Made by a program: the position numbers and the translations under genes. A stretch of DNA of 9,895 nucleotides from JAABTL01 sp964465355 (GTDB lineage Bacteria > Deinococcota > Deinococci > Deinococcales > Trueperaceae). Location: assembly GCA_964465355.1 (NCBI GenBank), contig CAYXJZ010000106.1:1-9895 (forward strand), given 5' to 3'. The notes below the pieces were generated by a model. The model saw only the letters and a program-made list of their open reading frames with translations. It had not been told where the DNA came from and ran no database searches. The first letter of the stretch is position 1. Each line of letters opens with the position of its first letter. This document shows positions 1 through 5,797 of the stretch, piece after piece.

Positions 1-368
1 GCGAACTGGAAGCCATCCTCCTGACCCCAAACATCCTCACCAGAACCACGAACGAGAACAGGTTGCCGATCCTCCAACAAGGTCTCCCCGGCCGCACTGA
101 CCTGGCCGACATCGCTCTTGCCCCAGACGTAGACAGGGGGCAAGGGTGTGCCGGGGCCAGGTCCGACTTCTGTCGGACTAGAGCAGGCAACCACAGTGAG
201 GACGATCAGAACGAGCAGGCTGCCCAAGCTGCCAAGACTAGATATGACCGGTACGGAAAATCGTGATCTACTCTCGTGTGACGCATGCACGTTGGACGAA
301 TCTAGATCCGCCATAAGGTGACGTGGGGTGGCCTTGCGCTTTAGGTCAAGACCAAGCTCATCGGGCAT
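1..368 (-). CDS. Partial secreted lipoprotein, N-terminus only, with a DUF1349-like motif
   Basis: Read leftward from an ATG at 368-366, this frame stays open for 122 codons to the window edge, so the C-terminus is missing. The start is chosen because AAGGAG lies 5 nt before it; in-frame ATG (314) and GTG (290) lack such a site. About 38 polar residues precede a hydrophobic stretch (residues 39-61) that ends in a lipobox, TVVAC, with Cys62 as the predicted lipidated residue. A Pro/Gly linker follows, then a segment with DVGQVSAAG and GSGEDVWGQEDGFQF. That pattern matches the opening strands of DUF1349-like, concanavalin-type beta-sandwich domains, which often carry GSGADIWGTADAF; this family call is from memory of the motif. 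Such domains occur in secreted carbohydrate-related proteins. The gene is transcribed away from the polysaccharide operon. The cytoplasmic leader before the lipobox is unusually long, so a later start or a membrane-anchored form is possible. Confidence 0.62.
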   Translation of the reverse strand, partial: MPDELGLDLKRKATPRHLMADLDSSNVHASHESRSRFSVPVISSLGSLGSLLVLIVLTVVACSSPTEVGPGPGTPLPPVYVWGKSDVGQVSAAGETLLEDRQPVLVRGSGEDVWGQEDGFQF

Positions 369-628
369 CGACACTCCTTAGGCTTAGACCCCCAAGCTCC
401 AATAGAAACACGAGCACAGATCGACAGGCATGCGTGAGGGAGCGGTTACTCTATTAGGTGAGCGAACCGCTTCGTGCATTATGTCACCTTCGCCTGAACG
501 CCCTATGAGACTGGGAACACCCTCTGGCGGACCCACAAACATGCCGTCTGCACGCCCTCACGACCATACAGGGAGGTACGCTGCAATGCGGTTTGGGCCC
601 GACGGCAGAGGAGGCAGAAGCGAGTCTC
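369..628. other. Divergent intergenic region
   Basis: This gap separates the leftward lipoprotein gene from the rightward polysaccharide operon, so it should hold promoters for both. I see no convincing sigma-70 promoter pair on either strand; CATTAT at 477-482 is a weak -10 candidate for the rightward operon. It contains an inverted repeat at 441-471 and a possible short leader ORF at 586-636. The 68-codon frame from an ATG at 430 has no good ribosome binding site and no recognisable protein character. Confidence 0.5.
441..471. repeat. Inverted repeat in the divergent promoter region
   Basis: AGCGGTT at 441-447 is the exact reverse complement of AACCGCT at 465-471, with a 17-nt spacer. The separation of about 24 bp between arm centres is a little over two helical turns, which could suit a dimeric regulator binding one DNA face. 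It could also be a chance match, since the arms are only 7 bp. Confidence 0.3.
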
Positions 629-636
629 ATGGCTAG
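586..636 (+). CDS. Possible 16-codon leader peptide ahead of the wzy-like gene
   Basis: An ATG at 586 has GGGAGG at 571-576, 9 nt upstream, a better-placed ribosome binding site than that of the following large gene. The frame encodes 16 residues rich in Arg, Gly and Ser (MRFGPDGRGGRSESHG) and stops with TAG at 634-636, just past the ATG at 629 of the polymerase gene. Ribosomes ending here would be placed at that downstream start, which suggests translational coupling. No known leader peptide is recognised and there is no run of a regulatory amino acid. It may simply be chance. Confidence 0.25.
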   Translation: MRFGPDGRGGRSESHG

Positions 637-1927
637 CGGATCGTGGAGGCAGACAGCTCTGCCCTGGTGGTTCCCCTTCGTAGGCGTCGGTCTGGGGATC
701 GCCCTCGGCGTTGTCGCTGCCCTGTCCTTCGAGCTCGCCTTGGGCAGCGCCATCCTGCTGCTCGGCCTCTACCTCTTCGCCCGCAGCGGCAACCAATCCG
801 AGGTCGTCGTCGCCGTCTATTGGCTTACCTTCGCGGTGTACTCGATCATCTTCCACGACATCACCATCCAATTCTTCTTCTATCCCTTCTACGCCGCCTT
901 CTTGGTCACCTTGGTCTTCTCTTTACTGGGCAGGGGTCTACGCCTGCATCCGCACATCGCCTGGCTCTACGTCGGCTTCATGGTCTGCGTCATGGCCTCC
1001 TTCCTTGGGTTGGCCAAGTCCATCGACTCTGACGTCATCCAGCGTCTGCTCGGCTACATCGTGGGCGCCTTGGTGCTCTTGCAGTTCCGTTCCAGGAAGG
1101 GCCTTGGGACGGCAACCAGCGGCGCCATCCTCGCCAGCCTGGCGATCGCTGGCTACGTCATCTACAACGCCGCCGTCCTGGGCTTCACCTACCGTGCCGG
1201 TGTCGGCCTCAACCCCAACGCCGTCGCGCTGGTCATCGTCTTCGGCGCGGTCACGGCAGTCGCCTGGGCGATCGATCGCATAGGAGCACGGGGCTATGGC
1301 TGGCGGGTGTTCTTCGTCTTCATCGGCGTGGCCGTCATGCTCTACGGTTTGGCCCTGCTTGCCTCCCGGGGCATGACCATCGCTCTGGGCGTAGGCGTGT
1401 TGGCCGTGCTCTTCCGCGCGGTCCTCCAAGACTGGCGCAAGATCGGCGTGCTGGTCCTCTTCGCCGGCATGGGTGCAGGTGCGCTGATGCTGCCTGGTGG
1501 TGAAGGCATCATCGAACGCTTCACCTCTGACGACGAGCACGTGACGTCCGCAGGCAGCCGTACACCCATCTGGGAGATCACGCTGCAGACCTACATGGCC
1601 AGCACCGTGCCGCGGATGGTGTTCGGACACGGCTTCGACAGCAGCGAGCCGGTGGTACAGCGCTACTTCCCCACCCTGAACTCCACCCACAACTCCTACA
1701 TCCAGGTGCTCTACGAGTTCGGACTCGTCGGCCTGGTCGTCTTCTCCGCACTGCTCATCTACCTTCTGTGGTTGGGCTGGCGGACTCCCGGGCCCCAGGG
1801 GTTGATCATGTTCGGTCTCACTTGGGTACTGGTGGTCGCCAACCTCAGCGACAACGCCGCCGACTACTTCATCTACTGGATCGTCATGGGTTACGTCATG
1901 GCCATCGGCACCTGGGCCAAGGACTGA
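629..1927 (+). CDS. O-antigen polymerase/ligase family membrane protein (Wzy/WaaL-like)
   Basis: This 432-residue protein is almost entirely hydrophobic, with roughly ten membrane segments from about residue 11 to 429. A long hydrophilic loop lies at about 287-360. The loop holds SAGSRTPIWE (307-316) and is followed by STHNSYIQVLYEFGLVGL (352-369). An Arg-containing turn before the loop (SRG, 246-248) and the HN pair (354-355) at the end of the loop are typical of the Wzy_C (PF04932) superfamily. Members polymerise lipid-linked repeat units or ligate finished glycan to an acceptor on the outer face of the inner membrane; the sequence alone does not separate polymerase from ligase. The glycosyltransferase next to it favours a polysaccharide role. 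I take ATG 629, after AGAGGAGG at 607-614, although the 14-nt gap is long. A TTG at 593 would add 12 residues. The gene ends 14 nt before the next. Confidence 0.85.
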   Translation: MASGSWRQTALPWWFPFVGVGLGIALGVVAALSFELALGSAILLLGLYLFARSGNQSEVVVAVYWLTFAVYSIIFHDITIQFFFYPFYAAFLVTLVFSLLGRGLRLHPHIAWLYVGFMVCVMASFLGLAKSIDSDVIQRLLGYIVGALVLLQFRSRKGLGTATSGAILASLAIAGYVIYNAAVLGFTYRAGVGLNPNAVALVIVFGAVTAVAWAIDRIGARGYGWRVFFVFIGVAVMLYGLALLASRGMTIALGVGVLAVLFRAVLQDWRKIGVLVLFAGMGAGALMLPGGEGIIERFTSDDEHVTSAGSRTPIWEITLQTYMASTVPRMVFGHGFDSSEPVVQRYFPTLNSTHNSYIQVLYEFGLVGLVVFSALLIYLLWLGWRTPGPQGLIMFGLTWVLVVANLSDNAADYFIYWIVMGYVMAIGTWAKD

Positions 1928-1941
1928 GGCCAAGGGACACC

Positions 1942-3063
1942 ATGCGGATCACCTTGCTCAGCACCTCCATGTCGCACGGCGGCGCGGAGAACCAAGTCTT
2001 CTTGTTGGCCAAGTCCTTCAAGGCAAGGGGCCACGATGTGCAGGTGCTCAGCCTGCTGCCGCCGGAGGCCTTCGAGGCCGAGCTGGCCGACCTTGGCGTC
2101 CCCTACCGTCACCTCGGCATGGCCAGGCGCGCGCCCGATCCCCGCGCACTATGGCGTCTGGCGCAGGCCGTGCGCGCCCACCGCAGCCAGGTCCTGCACA
2201 GCCACCTGATCCACGCCAACCTGGTTGCCCGCTTCGCCCGGCCGCTGCTGGGCGTACCCGTGCTGATCAACACCGCCCACAACGCCATCGAGGCAGGGCC
2301 GAGGCTGGAGCGCTTCTACCGCTGGACGGACCGCATGGCCACCCTCACCACCAACGTCAGCCACGACGCAGTGAAGCGTTACCTGGACGTGGGGCTGAGC
2401 CGCCCCGGCAAGATTCGCTACATGCCCAACGGCCTCGACCTCGCTCGCTTCGCACGCGATCCCGCCGTCGGCGCCACCAAGAGGGCCGAGCTAGGGGTGG
2501 CGACCAGCGACTTCCTGTGGTTGGCCATCGGTCGGCTGGAGGAACAGAAGGACTACCCCAACATGCTGACGGCGATGGTGCGCGCTGTGGCGCAGCGTCC
2601 TGATACACGTCTGCTTGTGGTCGGCGTCGGGCCCCTGCAACAGGCACTGGAACAGGAGACCGAGGCGCTGGGGCTGAGCGGGGCCGTACGCTTCCTCGGC
2701 ATCCGCCGGGACGTACCGGCACTGATGAGCGCGGCCAACGGCTACCTCATGTCCTCTGCCTGGGAGGGCTTGCCCATGGTTCTACTCGAAGCATCGGCCG
2801 CCAGCCTGCCCATCGCTGCTACCGACGTAGGTGGAAACCGGGAGGTCGTGCTGCACGGGCGGTCGGGTCATCTGACGGCGGCACGCGATCCACAGGCACT
2901 GGCTGAGGCCATGGTCGACCTGATGGAGACACCACCCAGCGAGCGCGAGATCATGGGCGAGGTCGGGCGGCAGCACGTACTCGGCACTTACGAACTGGAG
3001 GCCGTGGTGGACGCTTGGTTGGCGCTGTACCAGGCGCTACTCGATAGGAGGACGGACACTTGA
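1942..3063 (+). CDS. Glycosyltransferase family 4 (GT-B fold)
   Basis: This 373-residue protein has the usual length and layout of a cytoplasmic GT4 retaining glycosyltransferase. The N-terminal acceptor domain opens with a beta strand and a glycine loop, SMSHGGAENQ (residues 9-18). The C-terminal nucleotide-sugar domain carries IGRLEEQKD (196-204), where Arg198 and Lys203 match the phosphate-contacting pair of the family. It is followed by WEGLPMVLLEA with Glu275 and Glu283 in the E-x7-E motif. The protein probably transfers one sugar from a nucleotide donor to a lipid-linked intermediate during glycan assembly; donor and acceptor cannot be read. The ATG at 1942 follows a modest AAGGGA site 4 nt upstream, 14 nt after the wzy-like stop, so the two are likely co-transcribed. 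Longer in-frame starts would lie inside the previous gene. Its TGA overlaps the next start. Confidence 0.92.
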   Translation: MRITLLSTSMSHGGAENQVFLLAKSFKARGHDVQVLSLLPPEAFEAELADLGVPYRHLGMARRAPDPRALWRLAQAVRAHRSQVLHSHLIHANLVARFARPLLGVPVLINTAHNAIEAGPRLERFYRWTDRMATLTTNVSHDAVKRYLDVGLSRPGKIRYMPNGLDLARFARDPAVGATKRAELGVATSDFLWLAIGRLEEQKDYPNMLTAMVRAVAQRPDTRLLVVGVGPLQQALEQETEALGLSGAVRFLGIRRDVPALMSAANGYLMSSAWEGLPMVLLEASAASLPIAATDVGGNREVVLHGRSGHLTAARDPQALAEAMVDLMETPPSEREIMGEVGRQHVLGTYELEAVVDAWLALYQALLDRRTDT

Positions 3064-3704
3064 GCACGCAGCACGTCGTCATCGTGGGTGCCGGCGGCTT
3101 CGGCCGCGAGGTCCTGCGCTACGTACTCGATACCTATGACGCCGACCCAGGTTACGAGGTCAAGGGCTTCCTGGACGATCGGCCGCCCGACCTGTCCAGT
3201 TTCGGCTTGGCCTACCCCATCCTGGGTGACACCCGCAGCTACCACCCAGAGGAGGACGACCGGCTTGTGATCGCCTTAGGCGAACCCAAACTCCGGGCCA
3301 TGATGGCTGAACGCTTCGGCTCTCAGGGCGCACGCTTCTTGTCGGTGGTGCACCCATTGGCCTATGTATCGGCCAGCGCTACCGTAGGCGAGGGATGCAT
3401 CATCGCTCCATACGCCACCATCGGCGCCCACGCTTCGATCGGCGATCACAGCGTGCTCACCTTCTACGCCTCCATCGGCCACGACGCCAAGGTAGGGCGC
3501 TACTGCGCGCTCTCGCCACATTCGGTCACCAACGGAGGCAGCCGCATCGGCGATCGAGCCTTCTTGGGGGCCCACGCCGTGGTGAACCCGATGCAGTCGG
3601 TCGGCGAAGGAGCCAAGGTCGCCGCGGGAGCAGTGGTGTACCGAACCGTTCCCCCCAACACGCTAGCGGCCGGCAATCCTGCCAAGCCTAGGCCCCTTTG
3701 GTAG
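3060..3704 (+). CDS. Sugar O/N-acyltransferase, PglD/NeuD family
   Basis: The 214-residue product has the two-part architecture of this family. The N-terminal Rossmann-like domain starts HVVIVGAGGFGREVL (residues 5-19). A left-handed beta-helix of hexapeptide repeats follows at about 105-195, with turns such as ATIGAHASIGDHSVL and SRIGDRAFLGAHAVV. His141 in ASIGHD corresponds to the catalytic-base His that aligns with GHD/EHE motifs in PglD-type enzymes. The C-terminal NTLAAGNPAKPRPL matches the usual GxPAK ending. Relatives acetylate the 4-amino group of UDP- or GDP-bound amino-deoxy sugars, or O-acetylate sialic acid. The aminotransferase further downstream supports an N-acyl amino sugar, but the substrate is inferred. 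Translation starts at TTG 3060, overlapping the upstream TGA by 4 nt, with AGGAGG at 3046-3051; this implies translational coupling. Confidence 0.88.
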   Translation: MSTQHVVIVGAGGFGREVLRYVLDTYDADPGYEVKGFLDDRPPDLSSFGLAYPILGDTRSYHPEEDDRLVIALGEPKLRAMMAERFGSQGARFLSVVHPLAYVSASATVGEGCIIAPYATIGAHASIGDHSVLTFYASIGHDAKVGRYCALSPHSVTNGGSRIGDRAFLGAHAVVNPMQSVGEGAKVAAGAVVYRTVPPNTLAAGNPAKPRPLW

Positions 3705-3734
3705 ACCTGCTCGGCACCCCTTCGCTGCTTGAGT

Positions 3735-3763
3735 GCATGCGCACGGCGGCACCTCTCGCATGC
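3735..3763. repeat. Short inverted repeat downstream of the operon
   Basis: GCATGCG at 3735-3741 can pair with CGCATGC at 3757-3763 across a 15-nt loop. It lies 30 nt after the acyltransferase stop. With only 7 bp, a large loop and no T tract it is a poor intrinsic terminator, but it is the only candidate hairpin before the larger element that follows. Confidence 0.3.
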
Positions 3764-3770
3764 GTGCTAG

Positions 3771-3826
3771 CTTGACCGAATAGAGGCAGTGCCGCCGAAT
3801 GGCGGCGTAGTAGGCCATCGGTCAGG
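3771..3826 (+). promoter_or_regulatory. Long nested inverted repeat upstream of the first beta-helix lipoprotein
   Basis: CTTGACCGA (3771-3779) can pair with TCGGTCAGG (3818-3826), with one G-T wobble. Inside it GGC (3785-3787) pairs with GCC (3814-3816), and GCCGCC (3791-3796) pairs with GGCGGC (3801-3806) around a GAAT tetraloop. Together they fold one 56-nt stem with two internal loops, ending 42 nt before the GTG start. No T tract follows, so a simple terminator is unlikely. The left arm also contains TTGACC (3772-3777), which resembles a -35 box, but no good -10 lies at the right distance. It may be a structured leader, an operator, or a terminator without U-run. Confidence 0.4.
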
Positions 3827-3868
3827 CAGTGGGCCACACGTCAGAATGCGGAAGAAGGAGACCTACAC

Positions 3869-5650
3869 GTGAAAAGAATCTCGTCCAAGAGCACCCTCCG
3901 GCTCTCGATCCTGGTTGCAGCCGCGCTGCTGCTGGCGGCCTGCAAGCCACCTCTCACTCCGAGCGTGAGCGACGTCACCATCACCGGCGGCGACCGCACG
4001 ATCGGCGTTGGCGCCACCGCCCAACTCAGCGCCGACGTCACCGCCACGGGCGGTGCCTCTGAGGCGGTCGAATGGAGCAGCTCCGACGACAGTGTGGTCG
4101 CCGTCAGCGAAGCCGGTCTGATCACCGGCGTCGCTGCGGGCTCGGCCCAGGTCACTGCCACCAGCGTGGTCGACAGCAGTGCCAGCGACACGATCACGGT
4201 GACCGTGATCATGCCGGACCCGGATTTGGACGAGGTTCACGTCGATGCCGCGGCCGCCCCGGGAGGCAACGGTCATCCAGACCTCCCCTTCCAGACCATC
4301 AACGAGGGCATGGACGCCGTCAACCCAGGTGGCACGGTTCACGTGGCCGCTGGTGTCTATGGTGAAGAGCTCTATGTGACCAAGTCGTTCAACCTCGTCG
4401 GCGCAGGTTCCGACAGCACCACCATCGTGGTGGACGCCGACGCCCCCGAGACCTTCTCCGAGAGCGGCATCGACATCGTCGGCGTGGACGGCTTCACCAT
4501 GAGCGGCTTCACCATCGTGGCGCAGGTCCCCGGTCCCGTCCTGGCGGTGATCACCGTCAGGAACCAGTCCAACGACATCAACCTCAGTGACCTGCTCATC
4601 GAGCACACCAACACCGACGAAGACACCCACGGCATCAACGTGTTGCGCACCACGAACGTCACCATCCAGGACGTGGAGATCATCCCCACCACCGTCGGCG
4701 ACCACTTCGGCAACGGCGTGCGCATCTCCGGTGAGTTCGGCGACGTGACCGGCGTCACCCTGACCAACGTCACGACCTCGCTGCACGAGGAGTACGCCGG
4801 CCTGAGTCTGGACCCGCGCGACAACACCCTCACCGACATCAGCCTGCAGGGCACCTTCAACGAGGTGAACAAGATGACGGTGATCTACGCCGGCACCGGC
4901 AGCATCGTCAACCTGGTGGCGCCGCAGTTCGTCATCTCCGTCGGCAACATCGATCCCTACTACGGTTCCGGCATCTGGCACTTCTACAAGGAGAGCGTCG
5001 ACCGCGCAATCATCGACTCCCTCTTCAACTTCACCCAGAACTACGCCTGGATCCACTCCACCCTCCAGATGCTCGACACCACCGACCAGGCCATCCGCCT
5101 CAACCACTTCGTCCTCGGCGAGGTCTTCGACGACCTCTACGGCTGGGGTATCACCCGTAGCCACCGCATCCAAGCCGCCGTTGACGCCGCCGAGCCGGGT
5201 GCCCTCCTCGAGATCCGCGCCGGCACCTACGGCGACGTCGACGAAGTCCTCGTCCCAGGCTCCACCCCACAACCAGGCAACGTCACCATCGACCTAGCCG
5301 ACATCACCCTTCAAGGCGCGGGTGCGGGCACCATCATCTCCGCCAGCACAGGCACCGTACTCACCATCGACGCCGACGAAGTCACCATCCAAGACGTACA
5401 GATCCAAGGACCGGCCGGCGTCACCGGTGTCAACTTGACCTCCGGAGACAACCACACGATCACCGGCAGCAACCTGCTCTCCCCCATCGCTCTGGTCAAC
5501 GTGGCCTCCTCGACCGTCGACGCCGCCAACAACTGGTGGGGCGCGGCAGACGGCCCCTCCGGCGACGCCCTCCCCCCCGGCAGCGGCGGCCAGTTGTTGG
5601 CGGAGAGCGGCGGCGTCACCTACACCCCCTTCGCCATCACGCCGTACTGA
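3869..5650 (+). CDS. Lipoprotein with one Big2 domain and two-lobed right-handed beta-helix
   Basis: The 593-residue protein begins with a basic, hydrophobic signal ending in the lipobox LLAAC, so Cys25 should be lipidated and the protein exported. One bacterial Ig-like Big2 domain spans about 32-113. A first beta-helix lobe (about 121-358) opens with PFQTINEGMDAVNPGGTVHV. A segment around 359-430 (YYGSGIWHFYKESVDRAI and onward) joins it to a second lobe, which restarts at RIQAAVDAAEPGALLEIRAG (433-452). The C-terminus carries NNWWG (554-558) and VTYTPF, a common closing motif of secreted beta-helix proteins. Relatives include pectate-lyase-like enzymes and adhesins; no catalytic set is evident, so function is open. 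GTG 3869 is supported by AAGGAG (3855-3860), 8 nt upstream. A terminator-like hairpin follows. It is paralogous to the gene at 5798 and sits inside polysaccharide genes, suggesting contact with surface glycan. Confidence 0.85.
   Translation: MKRISSKSTLRLSILVAAALLLAACKPPLTPSVSDVTITGGDRTIGVGATAQLSADVTATGGASEAVEWSSSDDSVVAVSEAGLITGVAAGSAQVTATSVVDSSASDTITVTVIMPDPDLDEVHVDAAAAPGGNGHPDLPFQTINEGMDAVNPGGTVHVAAGVYGEELYVTKSFNLVGAGSDSTTIVVDADAPETFSESGIDIVGVDGFTMSGFTIVAQVPGPVLAVITVRNQSNDINLSDLLIEHTNTDEDTHGINVLRTTNVTIQDVEIIPTTVGDHFGNGVRISGEFGDVTGVTLTNVTTSLHEEYAGLSLDPRDNTLTDISLQGTFNEVNKMTVIYAGTGSIVNLVAPQFVISVGNIDPYYGSGIWHFYKESVDRAIIDSLFNFTQNYAWIHSTLQMLDTTDQAIRLNHFVLGEVFDDLYGWGITRSHRIQAAVDAAEPGALLEIRAGTYGDVDEVLVPGSTPQPGNVTIDLADITLQGAGAGTIISASTGTVLTIDADEVTIQDVQIQGPAGVTGVNLTSGDNHTITGSNLLSPIALVNVASSTVDAANNWWGAADGPSGDALPPGSGGQLLAESGGVTYTPFAITPY
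4220..5647 (+). repeat. Paralogous beta-helix block, copy 1
   Basis: Codons 118-593 of the first lipoprotein pair with codons 480-954 of the second (7235-8659) at a constant offset of 3015 nt until one extra codon near 5508-5511. Similarity is uneven: moderate over the first lobe, very high from about 4980, and exact at 5091-5244. This shows tandem gene duplication. Confidence 0.85.
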
Positions 5651-5674
5651 GAGCACTCTCTGCATCACCCATCA

Positions 5675-5699
5675 CGGCGGCTCCCCTCGGGAGCCGCCG
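5675..5699 (+). terminator. Intrinsic-terminator-like hairpin
   Basis: CGGCGGCTCCC (5675-5685) is perfectly complementary to GGGAGCCGCCG (5689-5699) around a CTC loop, giving an 11-bp GC-rich stem 25 nt after the first lipoprotein stop. The bases after it (CTTCTCAT) are only weakly T-rich, so termination may be partial or assisted. Confidence 0.75.
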
Positions 5700-5761
5700 C
5701 TTCTCATAGCCTAGGCCTTCACATAACTTCGGTACGGCAGCCTGCCATGATACGAGGTGAC

Positions 5762-5777
5762 GACGCCTCATGGCGTC
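5762..5777 (+). promoter_or_regulatory. Small hairpin just before the ribosome binding site
   Basis: GACGCC (5762-5767) pairs with GGCGTC (5772-5777) around TCAT; a few weaker outer pairs (5756-5760 with 5779-5783) could extend it across one mismatch. It ends 8 nt before AGGAGG (5786-5791), so if transcribed it would sit next to the ribosome binding site of the second lipoprotein gene. Its role is unknown. Confidence 0.3.
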
Positions 5778-5797
5778 CTCGTCGCAGGAGGAAACGC

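Noticed and set aside
430..636. 68-codon frame upstream of the wzy-like gene
   Set aside because: No ribosome binding site at ATG 430, composition is unremarkable, and it covers the likely promoter region. Only its last 16 codons are kept as a tentative leader.
938..1933. Minus-strand open frame (331 codons) opposite the wzy-like gene
   Set aside because: The product is a polar His/Asp/Glu-rich sequence with no domain, and the sense strand encodes a convincing membrane protein.
1768..1941. N-terminal extension of the glycosyltransferase
   Set aside because: It would overlap the wzy-like gene heavily and adds an Arg/His-rich stretch before a typical GT4 N-terminus that begins at ATG 1942.
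3863..5272. Long minus-strand open frame (469 codons) opposite the first lipoprotein gene
   Set aside because: It mirrors the plus-strand gene in a GC-rich region; its product is a Val/Asp/Gly-rich string without domains, signal or start site, while the plus strand encodes clear Ig-like and beta-helix domains.
5747..5797. Earlier start for the large lipoprotein
   Set aside because: It would add 17 residues with a run of Arg before the signal peptide and has no well-placed ribosome binding site; ATG 5798 has an ideal one.
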